Assembly (NCBI GenBank): GCA_006538405.1
Contig: BJKQ01000015.1
Coordinates: 992,001 to 1,056,000 of the forward strand
Origin: Hansfordia pulvinata
Lineage: Eukaryota > Ascomycota > Sordariomycetes > Xylariales
Length of the DNA: 64,000 bases
Direction: 5' to 3'
The notes beneath the pieces were generated by a model, which saw only the letters and a program-made list of their open reading frames with translations, was not told where the DNA came from and ran no database searches. Every line of letters begins with the position of its first letter. Position 1 is the stretch's first letter. Below, piece after piece: positions 33,910-44,919 of the stretch. The position numbers and the translations under genes were made by a program.

Positions 33910-36384
33910 CTAGTCATGTAGCATGTAGGTCAGATCGGGCAGCCCTGCGACGACCGACTGGACGACCTCGTCATCGTGAGCGTTCGTGTCTGGTGTGACT
34001 TGCGTGATGATGGCTGCACTGGCGGAGAGTGGTACCCCATTCGCGATCAAGTCCTTGGGTGGCCTAGGTTCGCTGCTCCCCGCTACCGTCGAGCTCAATT
34101 CGCCTGGTGATCGCTCGTTGGCCACATGCGTAGGCTCGTTCAAGCTGGTTTTAGGCGGAGGGCTCGGTGCCAGGCTCACAGCAGCCATTACAGCTGGTAA
34201 CGGGGCCGTCCCAAAACCCGAAACTGCCACTTTCGAACCATCGCTACCAGCTGTTGGTGTTCCAAGTGGCGTTGCAAAAGTCTGACTCGCAGGATTGTTG
34301 ACGTGGCTTAGAGTCACAGGGGAATCGAGTGACTCGTTCGCGTCCTTGGTTGGGGAAGTAACCATGTCCCCCCAGTCCTCGTCGTCTTCGTCTTCGTTTT
34401 CGGCAGCCGGCGTATTTTGAAAGTTGGAAGCACTACCGAGTGCCAGAGGTGTTGGGGCGGAAGCTCTGAAAGCAGCGGTTTGGGACCTTTGGACGGATGA
34501 GACTGGCCCAGGTGGTGGTATGGCTGCCGGCGACGGATTGCTTGTGACCGACTTGGAAGACGGCGAATTCCACCCAAGGCTAGCTGGAATAGCAGTGGGT
34601 GTAGTGACGGCAGCCGTGCTTCGGTCCTGATTTACTTCTTTGGCCGCCGCGGCAGATGACCCAAACGAGTGTATCGACGGAGTAGCATTGTGGACGGCGG
34701 AGGGGATAGATGCCATCTTGGAATGGCTCGTCGATTTGCGCGCAAAGAGAGCGCTCAGATCCATAGGAGAGTCTTTTGCGTCAGTAGACTCCCAGTTGAA
34801 AACACCTGTTCTCTTGCCCCTGCCGAGTGTCGGCCGACCTGAATATGAGTCCTCCTCCATCCACCGTCTGACAATGTTGATGGTTTCACCGTGAATATCG
34901 CAGGTTCTCCACGAGACAGGGTGGTAATTCTCGTCGTCCCCTGAGTCGTGCTTGCGCATTGACCCATAACGAGAAACGCGATACCATGTCTTGCGTTCGG
35001 ATATGGAATCAAAGCTATCCGTAACGAGTCTGTCACTCAAACCCTCGGCATACTCGGCAGCAGGAACGGTGTTTTTGAAGACATCGTCCAGAGCCGCCAC
35101 AGGGACGTCAAATGTGATGGGACCATACTTTTTCATCACCTCTTGTACAGGACTGGTGAATGAATTGGACTCCGAAGGCGCAACAGCCCCAGTGTCCTTT
35201 GGATCATGCTCCTTGCTCTCGAGCTTGCTCTCTGGCTTGTCCTCTGGTACAGGGTCACACAGACTCTTCTCGGTGGCTTTCGGAGTTGCCGACCTGTCTG
35301 AACTCAAAGACTCTGTCGTGGATGCGGCGAGGGGCTCGTCGAATATTTGGCCGGACTCCTCAAAGTCCCCGAAAGATGGTTCGTCCTGATAGTCGTCTTG
35401 TCTCGATTTGCTCACTTCATCGTTCGTCCCCGGAGGTTGGCTTGGCGACACATCCCGGCTGACGCTGCGCGTTGGAAGCTCGTTTCTGTCCCGTAGCGCA
35501 GGTCGCTTTTTTGACCCCTTCTCCAGTTCATGATACTTGCCGACCAGCTGCTGGACCTTGCCAGAAGACTGTCTGGAACCGGGTTCGGGGCGCGGTCTTG
35601 CCTCTTCGTCGATGGATGTAATAGGCGAGTCTTGGCGGTCCGCTTCTCTCGCGTGGCTGCTGTCCAGGGAGAATGTGGACGAAGCCCGGGGCGACGAGTC
35701 GTGCACATCAACGTCGAGCGTCGAACCCCTCGAGGGAGAGGAGCTCGCTGGCTTCGGCGTGCGTACCTTGGCCGGTGCCAGATCTTTAGGTTCTGATATC
35801 TGCAGGTCAAGGTGTGAGGCGACGTCATCATCCTTGGCGGCCTCCAAGCGAAGCGAGGGGGTGCTTGATCCTTTCTTGAGGCCGAGCCCGATTTTGTTGG
35901 CCGGCTCGAAGATTGGAGATTTTGGTGCGAGGGCAACAGGGGATATGTCCTGTCTGTCGTTCCAGGAGGGTTCCGTGGCCCAGGGGTCGGGAGAATACTG
36001 TCGGAGGCTGGAGGGCGAGCGGGCGCGATGTAAAGGCTTCAGTCCGGGGGAAGATCCCGCATCGGGGCGGGCGAGGGGACTCGGCTTGCCGGGAATGTCG
36101 AGCCTGGAAGGGTTGTTCGCGGAACCGGAGGTCTCGGCCCAGGAGCCCCAATCGGCGGCATCGCCGACCTTGCCACTGACATCTCCCCTGGATGGAGACC
36201 CCCAGACACCGGACCCGCCATCGTCGGCCCATGGAGACTCCGAGGCGGGCAGACTGGGGCTGCTACCGAAGAAGGCGCGGGGCGGCGGGCTGAGAAACTG
36301 GGCGGATAGTAGAGGAGAGGGTGGCGGATGCTCGGTCTTCGAGGAAGGGTCGGATGCCCACGGAGAGCCCCAGGGATCGTCCAT
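33910..36384 (-). CDS. Large disordered protein with aftiphilin-like W/F acidic motifs
   Basis: Single-exon protein of 824 residues, mostly Ser/Pro/Asp/Glu-rich and probably disordered. It begins MDDPWGSPWASD and repeats short acidic aromatic motifs: SPWADDG, DWGSWAE, PDPWATE, PSFGDFEES near residue 336 and EDWGDMVTSP near 669. FGDF and WGDM match the [FW]-G-[PDE]-[aromatic or hydrophobic] pattern that binds the gamma-ear of AP-1 and GGA adaptors, as in aftiphilin and yeast Laa2. An ordered block lies around residues 425-550 (for example YGPITFDVPVAALDDVFKN and HGETINIVRRWMEED), which is probably the conserved core. By inference it is an accessory factor in clathrin/AP-1 transport at the Golgi or endosome. 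I do not recognise the core domain. Start at 36384 is the first ATG and begins the conserved motif. It is transcribed divergently from Cfd1. Confidence 0.75.
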   Translation of the reverse strand: MDDPWGSPWASDPSSKTEHPPPSPLLSAQFLSPPPRAFFGSSPSLPASESPWADDGGSGVWGSPSRGDVSGKVGDAADWGSWAETSGSANNPSRLDIPGKPSPLARPDAGSSPGLKPLHRARSPSSLRQYSPDPWATEPSWNDRQDISPVALAPKSPIFEPANKIGLGLKKGSSTPSLRLEAAKDDDVASHLDLQISEPKDLAPAKVRTPKPASSSPSRGSTLDVDVHDSSPRASSTFSLDSSHAREADRQDSPITSIDEEARPRPEPGSRQSSGKVQQLVGKYHELEKGSKKRPALRDRNELPTRSVSRDVSPSQPPGTNDEVSKSRQDDYQDEPSFGDFEESGQIFDEPLAASTTESLSSDRSATPKATEKSLCDPVPEDKPESKLESKEHDPKDTGAVAPSESNSFTSPVQEVMKKYGPITFDVPVAALDDVFKNTVPAAEYAEGLSDRLVTDSFDSISERKTWYRVSRYGSMRKHDSGDDENYHPVSWRTCDIHGETINIVRRWMEEDSYSGRPTLGRGKRTGVFNWESTDAKDSPMDLSALFARKSTSHSKMASIPSAVHNATPSIHSFGSSAAAAKEVNQDRSTAAVTTPTAIPASLGWNSPSSKSVTSNPSPAAIPPPGPVSSVQRSQTAAFRASAPTPLALGSASNFQNTPAAENEDEDDEDWGDMVTSPTKDANESLDSPVTLSHVNNPASQTFATPLGTPTAGSDGSKVAVSGFGTAPLPAVMAAVSLAPSPPPKTSLNEPTHVANERSPGELSSTVAGSSEPRPPKDLIANGVPLSASAAIITQVTPDTNAHDDEVVQSVVAGLPDLTYMLHD

Positions 36385-37867
36385 GGCGGCGGGCGGCCAG
36401 AATCATGGTCTCGCGACGCGACGCGGCGTGGTGGTGAGGCGGCGGGCGGCCGCGAGCAGTGGCTTCAGCGATCGCGAGGAGCAGAACAAAGCAGTAGCGA
36501 GGGTGGTAGGGCGCTGGCCGTGGCTATCGCGGTATCATGGTGCGTCGGTGGTGCTGCCGGCGTGGACGGTGCTGCTCAGCGAAGAGCCCGGAGTGAATGT
36601 CGAGGTCGTGTCGTGTCGTGAGATGAGGCGGTCCAGGCCCCAGGGGCGGACGGTTGAAGGGAGCCGGCCCAGATGTAAGCGACCTGGGCACTTGTGGGTA
36701 CCTATCTTAGCTCCCGGATGACCGCTGCCAATGGGGTCCGATGCGGGAACTCAAAGTACAGATAGGTAATACCTCTGCACCTTTCCTTCTGGGGCGCATC
36801 TGATGGATTTAGGGGGGGGTCAAGAATAGAACCAACGTGGGAACCTCTCGTTGTGATTCATGCACACCATTCCCGCTCTCACCTCAAGACGTAGTCAGTC
36901 GGAATTCGCGTCAATCGGTATAAGCCATTCCACAGCTCAAGTCTGTCCAAATACGACTGCGCGAGTCGCCCACCTTTTACGCGGGCGATGGCGAGGTGTG
37001 GTCTCGGTACGACGGACCGAGCGTGCTGGGCAGATGACGACATCTGTGGTACTTGCTCAGACATACAGGGCATCTACTTAAAGTGGCGTCCTCCGCTCAG
37101 CTGCGCGAGGTACGAGTACACGGATGTAGCGCCTCACAGAACCGTCCGATCTCAATGTACCTGACAGCGGCCCCATATTTGGACATGCCCATGTTCAGTC
37201 GCATGCAGCAGGAATAAGATGATGCAATCTCAGGAAACGTGCCAACAACACAGGCTGTGTCGGGCAGTTGAGTCGACTTGTCAGGCCGAGTCGCAAACGA
37301 GGCACTAGAAAACTACCAGGTTGAGCGAGACACTCCAGTATCTTCCTCGCAGATCGAGTTTTGAGATACTCATGATCAGGTTCGTAACCGCTTGGATGAA
37401 CGCCCCGGTATTGATCGGAAATCTATCCACGCGCCTGCACTGTGCTTGAGGTCGACAATAGCAAAGAAGAAATCGATCCTCATGGCAGAAGCGTGAACTG
37501 AGTGGAACAATGTAGGTAGTCACGGACAGATCGAACCAGCACATAAGGTGAAGGGCGCACTGCGTCATCCCAGGTACCTCTTCGTCCGACCCAATTGGTA
37601 CCGCGCTGCAGGTACCCTTCGACCCAAGGTGGGATGGCGGGGTCGTGCGATCGCGTGCAAGCCGGTTGCTGATAAATGCGCCGGTTCAGGCGGCCTTCGG
37701 TGCCGCGGGCCGGCCTGGCTTTTCCTCCCACCGGCCTCCGTCTCGTCGCCGCCTCACATCATGCCTCCATTCAAACCTCCTTGAAGCCCTCGTCTCTTGC
37801 TCCTTTTCGCCATACCCTCCCCCGCCTGCTTCGACTTTGTAGGCTTGCTCGCCGCAGGACCGCCATC
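36385..37867. promoter_or_regulatory. Divergent region, 824-residue gene (-) and Cfd1 (+)
   Basis: 1.5 kb between divergent start codons. It holds both promoters, one TACGAGTA copy at 37111, and a pyrimidine-rich leader just before the Cfd1 start. No gene is seen. Confidence 0.5.
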
Positions 37868-38882
37868 ATGTCGTTAAGCAAGGTCAAGCACATCGTCCTG
37901 GTAAGTCCAGTTCCACTTGCCCCTCCAAGATTCTTGCCCGACCTCGCCCAAAACCAGCGAAAGATGTCAATCTAATTGTCGCTCCGCTCTCCAGGTCCTC
38001 TCCGGCAAGGGCGGTGTAGGCAAATCCTCCGTCACCACTCAACTCGCACTGTCTCTATCCCTCGCGGGCAAGTCGGTCGGGGTCCTCGACGTCGACCTCA
38101 CAGGCCCTTCCATCCCCCGCATGTTCAACATCGAGGCCTCAAAGGTCACATCAGCTCCGGGTGGCTGGCTTCCTGTCCCCGTTCATGCGGCCGACCCCGC
38201 CAACGGCGTCGGCGAGCTGCGCTGCATGAGCCTGGGTTTTCTGCTGCAGGCCCGCGGCGATGCCGTCGTCTGGCGCGGCCCCAAGAAGACCGCCATGGTC
38301 CGCCAATTCCTCTCTGACGTCCTGTGGGGCGAGACCGACTACCTCCTTATCGACACACCGCCGGGCACGTCGGACGAGCACATCTCACTCGCCGAGACTC
38401 TGCTGCGCGACGCCCTACCAGGGCAGGTCGCCGGCGCCGTCGTTGTCACCACCCCGCAGGCCGTTGCCACCTCGGACGTCCGCAAAGAGCTCAACTTCTG
38501 CGTCAAGACCAGCATCCCCGTGCTCGGCGTCGTCGAGAACATGGCGGGCTTCGTCTGCCCCAACTGCGCCGAGTGCACAAACATCTTCGGCAAGGGCGGC
38601 GGCCAGGTCATGGCCGCCGACTTCGGTGTCCGCTTCCTCGGCGGCGTCCCCATCGACCCCCAGTTCGTCATGCTCATCGAGACCGGCCGCCGCCCGCAGT
38701 ACCCGCAGGGCACCGTGGTGGACGGCACCGACATGTCGGCCCCGGGACCGGGCGCGGGGGCTGGCGAGGCGGCTGACCAAGCCACTAAGGACGCGAGCCT
38801 GCTGGCCGAGAAGTACCGCAGCTGCTCGCTCGAACCACTCTTCAGGAAGATCACAGGCGATCTGATCTCAACAATCGAATGA
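37868..38882 (+). CDS. CFD1: Cytosolic Fe-S cluster assembly factor Cfd1/NUBP2 (Mrp/NBP35 P-loop ATPase)
   Basis: Cytosolic scaffold ATPase that works with Nbp35 to build and transfer 4Fe-4S clusters in the CIA pathway. Two exons, 37868-37900 and 37995-38882, giving 306 residues; the intron donor is GTAAGT. The deviant Walker A is [10 protein letters not shown] at about residues 14-23, Walker B-type [13 protein letters not shown] follows, and the cluster-binding VCPNCAEC (CxxC plus Cys) is near residue 220. The short N-terminus has no Cys motif, which separates Cfd1 from Nbp35 (that has an extra N-terminal cluster). Length matches the family. The start is fixed because [18 protein letters not shown] leads directly into the P-loop after splicing. 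There is no organellar presequence, so the mitochondrial Ind1 relative is unlikely. Confidence 0.95.
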
Positions 38883-41800
38883 TGACACAGACGGCCTGCG
38901 TACATCAGATCTGATATCTCGCGATACGGTGCCATAGTCAATCGGGAATGACGCAACCGCTGCATGATTCGCCATGCGCTAAAGGTTGAAGTCTCCGTTG
39001 GCCAGAAAGCGTCTGGCGGCATCGCGGCATGTCTGCGCATGGTCGAGTAGCTGCATTTGCCTGCCTGGCGTAGAACCTTTCCTGCCAAAGGCTGCGAAGA
39101 GAGAAAGTGTCAGCCACCACGACATGTGGTAGCTGAAGTGAGCTCACGCCAAGTAGTCGAGGGCTTCACTCGAGTAATGGCTCCTACGAGTTGAAGGGAG
39201 CAGTGGGTTACGAGTTCAAGCAAGACTATTGCAGCTCAACCTACAGGCTGCGACCAGATGGATTACAGACTTCTTGGTGGTGTTGATGACCGTCTCCGCC
39301 AGCAGGGCTCTCAGTCGCGTCTCAACCATGAAACCTCATCGATGACACTGACAGAGAGCAACGGATTCTTCCCAAGCGACAGTGATTGTGGCTACAGTCA
39401 CTCTTCGCCAACATACCCAAGTGCATACGGAGTTATCGAGTAGCCCATAGTATTGAATCTTGAACGAACGCGGAGATTGGAATATCTAACGCTCAAGTTG
39501 TGCCTCCCGGAAGGCAAGCTTGTTTTTCAAGCACGAGTTGTCCACATGCCCCAGTCACCGTTAACCAGGTATTTTCGTGTACAAACCGAGTCCGCGGTTG
39601 CTGAAGAGCACTAGGCTCATTGGTTGCGACAGTCTTGAACAATGCGGCGACGTTCTGGGTCAGCATGACGCGACGAGTATGGTCAGTATCAATTTCCATC
39701 CACGTGTATGATGGACGCAAGATTTGTGGATGACGGAACGCGAAGATGAATAAGCTGCGCAGAGAGCGACCCTGGAGAGTACCTTTGTATCGTCACCCAT
39801 CACCGCTCATCAGGGCTCAGGGCACAGCACCCAATACCAGACGTGATAAGTGGTATGTTGAGGTGGTTTCGCCAGAAGTTTCCCAGCAGCGGAAATTTGA
39901 AAATCACTCACTGACCCGCCCTAAGTTCGACCATTCGAGGACCACCCCGGGTCGCCGACCTGGGGCCAGCACTCATCCAGACCACACGAGACGCAGCAAT
40001 TTACAATCACTCGTGGTTTCAATCTTGTGATGGCCGCGCAGATGTGCGATATGGGGCGCAGTCTAGGATATGCTTGCAGCACCCCAGCCACAGTGAGCTC
40101 AGGCAGTGGACCGGTCAGACGCGCAGGGGGGATCATCTCATCCATGCAAGTTATCCGTGCCCGCAGTCGATTCGACAGACCGGGACGTGCAGACCGAGAG
40201 AAGCTAGCGAAATGGGCGGAAATCAGTCATCAAGAGGATGATGCCAACCCCTCGCCCTGAGCCGAAGCCAGTTGACTCTGCAAGTTGGGCTGCCCTGCCC
40301 CCGTTGATGCCTAAGACGGGGTCGCCGCGGCACGAGCATAGAGCAATGTACTGAGTACTGGACAGGAGCTTGTGCTTCGCATGTCTCGAAGTGGCAGCGT
40401 GTACTCGAGTTTGTCTGGCCGCGCCCTGGGTGGCGGTCGTCGACCAGATCCTCCGAGTACAAGTACCTTGCCTCACCTGGCAAAGAAGAGGAAATTTTAA
40501 AAATAGCAGAGACGGCGGGTTGGCAATTTTACAGTGGACCCAGGCCTCATCGAAGCCCAATCCCAGCGGCGGCAGAGCCTGACGGGAGAAACGAAAGTGG
40601 GCGTGGATAGGGCAGGGCATGGAGAGGGTGAGAGGGAATCAGGCCGGGATCCCATTTGGCGGCGCGAGGAAAATTCTTGCTGTAGCTGTTACGTCGGATT
40701 GCTGGGCAGACACTCGTAACGGACGGGTAACGTCCAGTACTGAGAGCGTGGGCCGCCAATTGGCCAGGACGGCAATCTACTCGCGTCCGTGTCGCAGCGA
40801 CCCCGCCATCAGGTCCCGGGTTACAGAAAGCGGCGCGGCCCACCAACCCTCGCTCTACGTCACCGTTACTGCCCCCAACCTGCCGCAGCAAGTACTCTCC
40901 CGTCCCGCCACTGTCGCCCTCACCGTCACGTCGCGCATTGGCATTACATGAACCGGTGCGGTGATTCCAAGTACCCCCAGCAAACCCCAATTCTTGCAGC
41001 GGCGGAGGTACAGCCAGTGCTTCTAGCTGAGGTCGCAACGGCGGCCGGGGACGGAGGCTGGTCTGTAAATATTGTTATGCTCTTATGCAGCCCACGATAC
41101 TCGTACCTGTGCTGAATTGAAAGTGCGAGAAATTCATGCCGCCTTTTGCTCCAGTCCCCTCCCCTCCCCGTCGCATACCCGCCACCACAATCCCATTGAC
41201 CGCCACGCCCACTTGTCGACATCTGCCCAGTCGCTGCTTGCCTGGCCCGCAGCTGATCTCGATCCCATCCGTTTCTTTTGCTCGCCAAAGTCACAGCAAG
41301 AGGCTGGAAAATAACGCGCCAGCTCGCGTGACTTCTGCTCCTCTCCAACCTCAGCGATCGCCTCGTCACCCAGCTCACGCAGGCTTTTGTGCGCAAACAC
41401 CACTGCCGCCACCGCTGCGAAGGACTTTCATGAGCCCGGCAATCCTGCTTCGCTTCCTGTCCAAGCCCGCAAAGTACGTCGCTCCAGTCTCTCACCCAGG
41501 CCCGACCTCCCCTTTCGCCGCTCACCGTCCTCGCTCCCGGCTTGGTTTTGGCGCGGCCCGTGTCTGCCTCCACCTCTATAGCACAGACGGATATAGTCTT
41601 GCTCGACCTCCTGCTCACCTTATCCCGCGCCCCTTTCCTGGAAACCGCTCCTTCCCCTCGCTGTTCTGCCAATATAATCACCAACTCCGCCCGCAACTCA
41701 ACTAACACGTCCGCTATTCAGGCCCAGATAACCCGTCTTCTGAGCACCATTCGAGCCTTCACAGCTTCTCTCTCCCGCAAACCCCCAATCCACCAACTGC

Positions 41801-42166
41801 GGATACCCTCGTCTGCTGGGTCCGATACTCCCCCATAGGTATCGGTGTCTTGCCAGATTGAGGTCACCAGAGGCGCCATCATTCCTTGGTCAAAGGTCTT
41901 CCTCGTTTCCCTCCGCTTCCGACCCCCTTAACGTCTTACACGTGAGACGTTGCCCCCGATCCCCATTAGAGCTGGCATCCGCCAGCACCACCGAACCCCA
42001 CCGGTCCGCGGGCCTACTCTCTCAAACAGACACCGCAAGGTCTGTTTGGGCGGCAGTCAGTGCTCCGCAGTAGCTTCAGCTCTCTTCCCTCGGGAATTCC
42101 TTGCTAGGCCAACCAACCCGAACCCCACCACGTTGTGTCTCGCTTGTAGCGACCTCGACTACAGCA
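38883..42166. other. Intergenic 3.3 kb with long SAMDC leader
   Basis: No convincing gene. The last kilobase (about 41.1-42.1 kb) is C/T-rich on the plus strand, as in long fungal 5' leaders, and probably belongs to the S-adenosylmethionine decarboxylase transcript. One TACTCGTA copy lies at 41098. SAMDC mRNAs of other eukaryotes carry regulatory upstream ORFs, but I could not identify one here with confidence. Confidence 0.5.
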
Positions 42167-43838
42167 ATGGTCAACCTCGACGTTCCCAACAACTACACCT
42201 TCTCGCCGTCTGAGGGCACGCCTCAATTGACTATCAATCATGAGATTGCTGCGGACCTAGACTCGACCAACGCCTTTGAAGGTAAATCAACCTCCCGCTT
42301 TGCTTCACCTCCCTAAACCCAGCCTGGCTCTGAGCTATTAGGTAACTCGGGTTGCTAACCTATGCGCCACAGGCCCCGAGAAGCTGCTGGAGGTTTGGTT
42401 CGCCCCCAGCCCCGATGCTCTCCCGCCCGGAGCCCAGCCCAATGGGCTGAAGGCAGTCTCCTGCGAGACGTGGGTGGGGATGCTCGACATGGTCAACTGC
42501 AAGATTCTGTCCGTCGTCGAGTCGGAGCACCTCGACGCGTACCTCCTGTCCGAGTCCAGCATGTTTGTCTTCCCGCACAAGCTCATTCTCAAGACGTGCG
42601 GAACCACCACCCTCTTGCTGGGACTCGGCCGGATGCTGCGGATCGCCGCGCGGGACGCCGGCTTCCCGTTCCACAACTGCAAGTCCCTCGACGACATCCA
42701 CTGCGCAGCCACGCCCTACCGCGTCTTCTACTCGCGCAAGAACTTCCTGTTCCCCGACAAGCAGCAGGGACCCCACCGCAGCTGGAAGCAGGAGGTCAAG
42801 TACCTCGACGACATGTTCGACAACGGCAGTGCGTACATGGTGGGAAAGATGAACGGCGACCACTGGTATCTCTACATCACGTCTCCCCAGTCGAGCCTGA
42901 CCCCTCCTCGCACGCCCGAGGAGCAGGGAGTTGTTGTGCCCAACGCCGAGGGCAAGACCAAGATCCCGGCCGGCACTGCCTCGATCTTCAACGCCGGACT
43001 GGAGAACAACGACGAGACCCTGGAGATCCTCATGACCGACCTGGAGCCTGAGAATGCGAAGAAGTTCTATCTGGAGCATGCGAGTGCGGTCGCAAACTCC
43101 AGGCTTCAATCGCGGGCTCAGGCTTCGGACCCTGCCGCTCCCAGCAAGTCGGAGAACATGACGGACAGCGTTGCCACCATCATGACGAACACGACCGAGG
43201 CGACCACCGACGAAGTCGACGTCTTCAGCAACAACAGCGACTCGGACCTGCACGGCGCGGCCACCCCTCTGTCCGAGCCGATCCAGGACGACCTCTCCAC
43301 CGAGGGCCACGCCCTCGGCACCGTTGTTTCGGAGGTCTGCGGTCTTTCGGATGTCTACCCCACCAGCAAGTACCCGGACGCCCGAGTGGACGCGTACCTG
43401 TTCAGCCCCTGTGGCTTCTCGGCCAACGGCGTGATCCCCGGCCCCCAGAAGCCGGACACGGAGAACAACAAGTCGTCGACCCACTACTTCACGGTCCACG
43501 TCACCCCCGAGCCCGAGTGCTCTTTTGCCTCGTTCGAGACCAACGTCCCCGGCGGGCAGAACGGGCGCGAGACCTCGGAGATTGTGGAGCAGGTCGTGAG
43601 CATTTTCAAGCCGGGGCGCTTCAGCGTCACCCTGTTCGAGGCCAAGGAGACGGTTGACCAGGGCTCCAGCGGTGCGCCCTCCGGGGTTGGCCGTAGCAAG
43701 CGCATGGAGAAGGTCGAAGGCTACCGCCGCATCGACCGCATCGTCCACGACTTTGACGACTACGAGCTCGTCTTCCGCTTCTTTGAGCGCGAGGGCTTCA
43801 CTGGGGGAAGTGGAATGCGCGTGGGGGAGGAGTTCTAG
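42167..43838 (+). CDS. S-adenosylmethionine decarboxylase proenzyme
   Basis: Makes decarboxylated AdoMet, the aminopropyl donor for spermidine and spermine; cytosolic. Exons 42167-42281 and 42373-43838, 526 residues. The self-cleavage site lies in LSESSMFVF: the chain breaks between Glu and the following Ser, which becomes the pyruvoyl group. Other family marks are GPEKLLEVWF at the N-terminus, KTCGTTTLLLG with the conserved catalytic Cys, and FTVHVTPEPECSFASFETN near residue 440. Length agrees with fungal SAMDCs, which are longer than animal ones because of an insertion; here that insertion holds an acidic Ser/Thr-rich stretch around residues 285-330. The start is fixed by MVNLDVPNNYTFSPSEGTPQ leading into the conserved region. 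In other fungi the gene corresponds to spe2. A long pyrimidine-rich leader precedes it. Confidence 0.95.
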
Positions 43839-44919
43839 ACGCAGGGCTGTCGACTGTCTTTACCACCGCCTTGATCCACGGACAACACCCGCCATCTGCA
43901 ACAGTCTACGGCAAACAGTGCCACTCATAAACTGCTCACCATATCCAGACATGGAGATTGCGTAGGGACGACACGGACGGTCGCTTCCGGTCCATCACCA
44001 TTGTCTTCTCGCTGGGAGTGATCGCGGACATTTCCACATATAGGTACCAATTGATTCGTATCCTTCTTCAGATGCTACGAACAATTTCGAGAGAACAAAG
44101 GCTAGATTTGCGTGCTGTGGGTTTAGACCGAGAACACGACTGATTGGTGTTATACCTCAACATGAAGCGAGATGCATCGGTCTCCTCGGCTTTTGACCAA
44201 GCGTCAGCCTACGTAGCCAACCATACACCTAGTGACATTGTTTACTAGCGCCAGGTCGCAACTGTACTCACAACTATCATACTCAAGACGCTGACCGACA
44301 AGCAGTCCGAGGGCAACTCTTGACGATGATCCTCAAGCCACGACGGGTATACGAAGAGTGTCCGATATGGTATATGTTGGATCCTGCCAGCACTGTTGCG
44401 GCGGAAGATGCCGAGAGATGGTTTCAGGGACCCGAAGCGGCTGCTCGGTGTGGTGCCTTGGGCCCGACCAGACCGTCTACCGTGGGCTGTGCAATTTCCA
44501 ATGTTCTCGAAACAAGCATTGGACCCTGTCCAACAGAACAGCCATGTGCTTGGTCGCGGAATATGCCACCTCGCAACCGCTCCTGCGGCCCCGTCTGCAC
44601 CAATGGCGACCGGGTTGTGTCTTCCACACTCTGTATGTCCGGCTGAATAGTCCAAGCTTGCGTTTCAGCCGTAATGATGGTAATCGTAGCACGGAGGAAC
44701 GCTCCATCATGAGAAGCCTGCGATATTCTCGCTCCTGGTCCCACTACATAAACACTTAAGCCGCCTCTGTCGCCGTTGCTGGTGAACCACATATTCATTC
44801 CACGCTATTTGCCATTCTCTTCAATACCTATCTGTTCTTCACCACGCTCATTATTAATCACTTTTAAGGCCGAGCCATTATTTATTTCTTTAGACGGCCC
44901 CATTCTCCGCCTTCTCACC
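43839..44919. other. Intergenic, no gene seen
   Basis: 1.1 kb between SAMDC and the GH128 gene, both on the plus strand. Overlapping short frames at 44.24-44.80 kb occur on both strands without domain character. Confidence 0.5.

Larger units (their letters stand above)
21395..41105. repeat. Dispersed 8-bp element TACGAGTA / TACTCGTA
   Basis: Thirteen copies found by eye, at 21395, 22363, 23882, 24419, 24680, 26354, 26396, 27509, 27592, 27755, 28853, 37111 and 41098. All lie in intergenic DNA or, at 22363, in an intron. The unit is a small inverted repeat, TAC-GA-GTA. A random 8-mer counted on both strands is expected about twice in 64 kb. The coordinates span the first to the last copy, not a continuous repeat. 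Confidence 0.7.

Noticed and set aside
42360..43748. 462-codon open frame antisense to SAMDC
   Set aside because: It mirrors a strongly G/C-ending gene; the sense strand carries all SAMDC motifs and the antisense has none.
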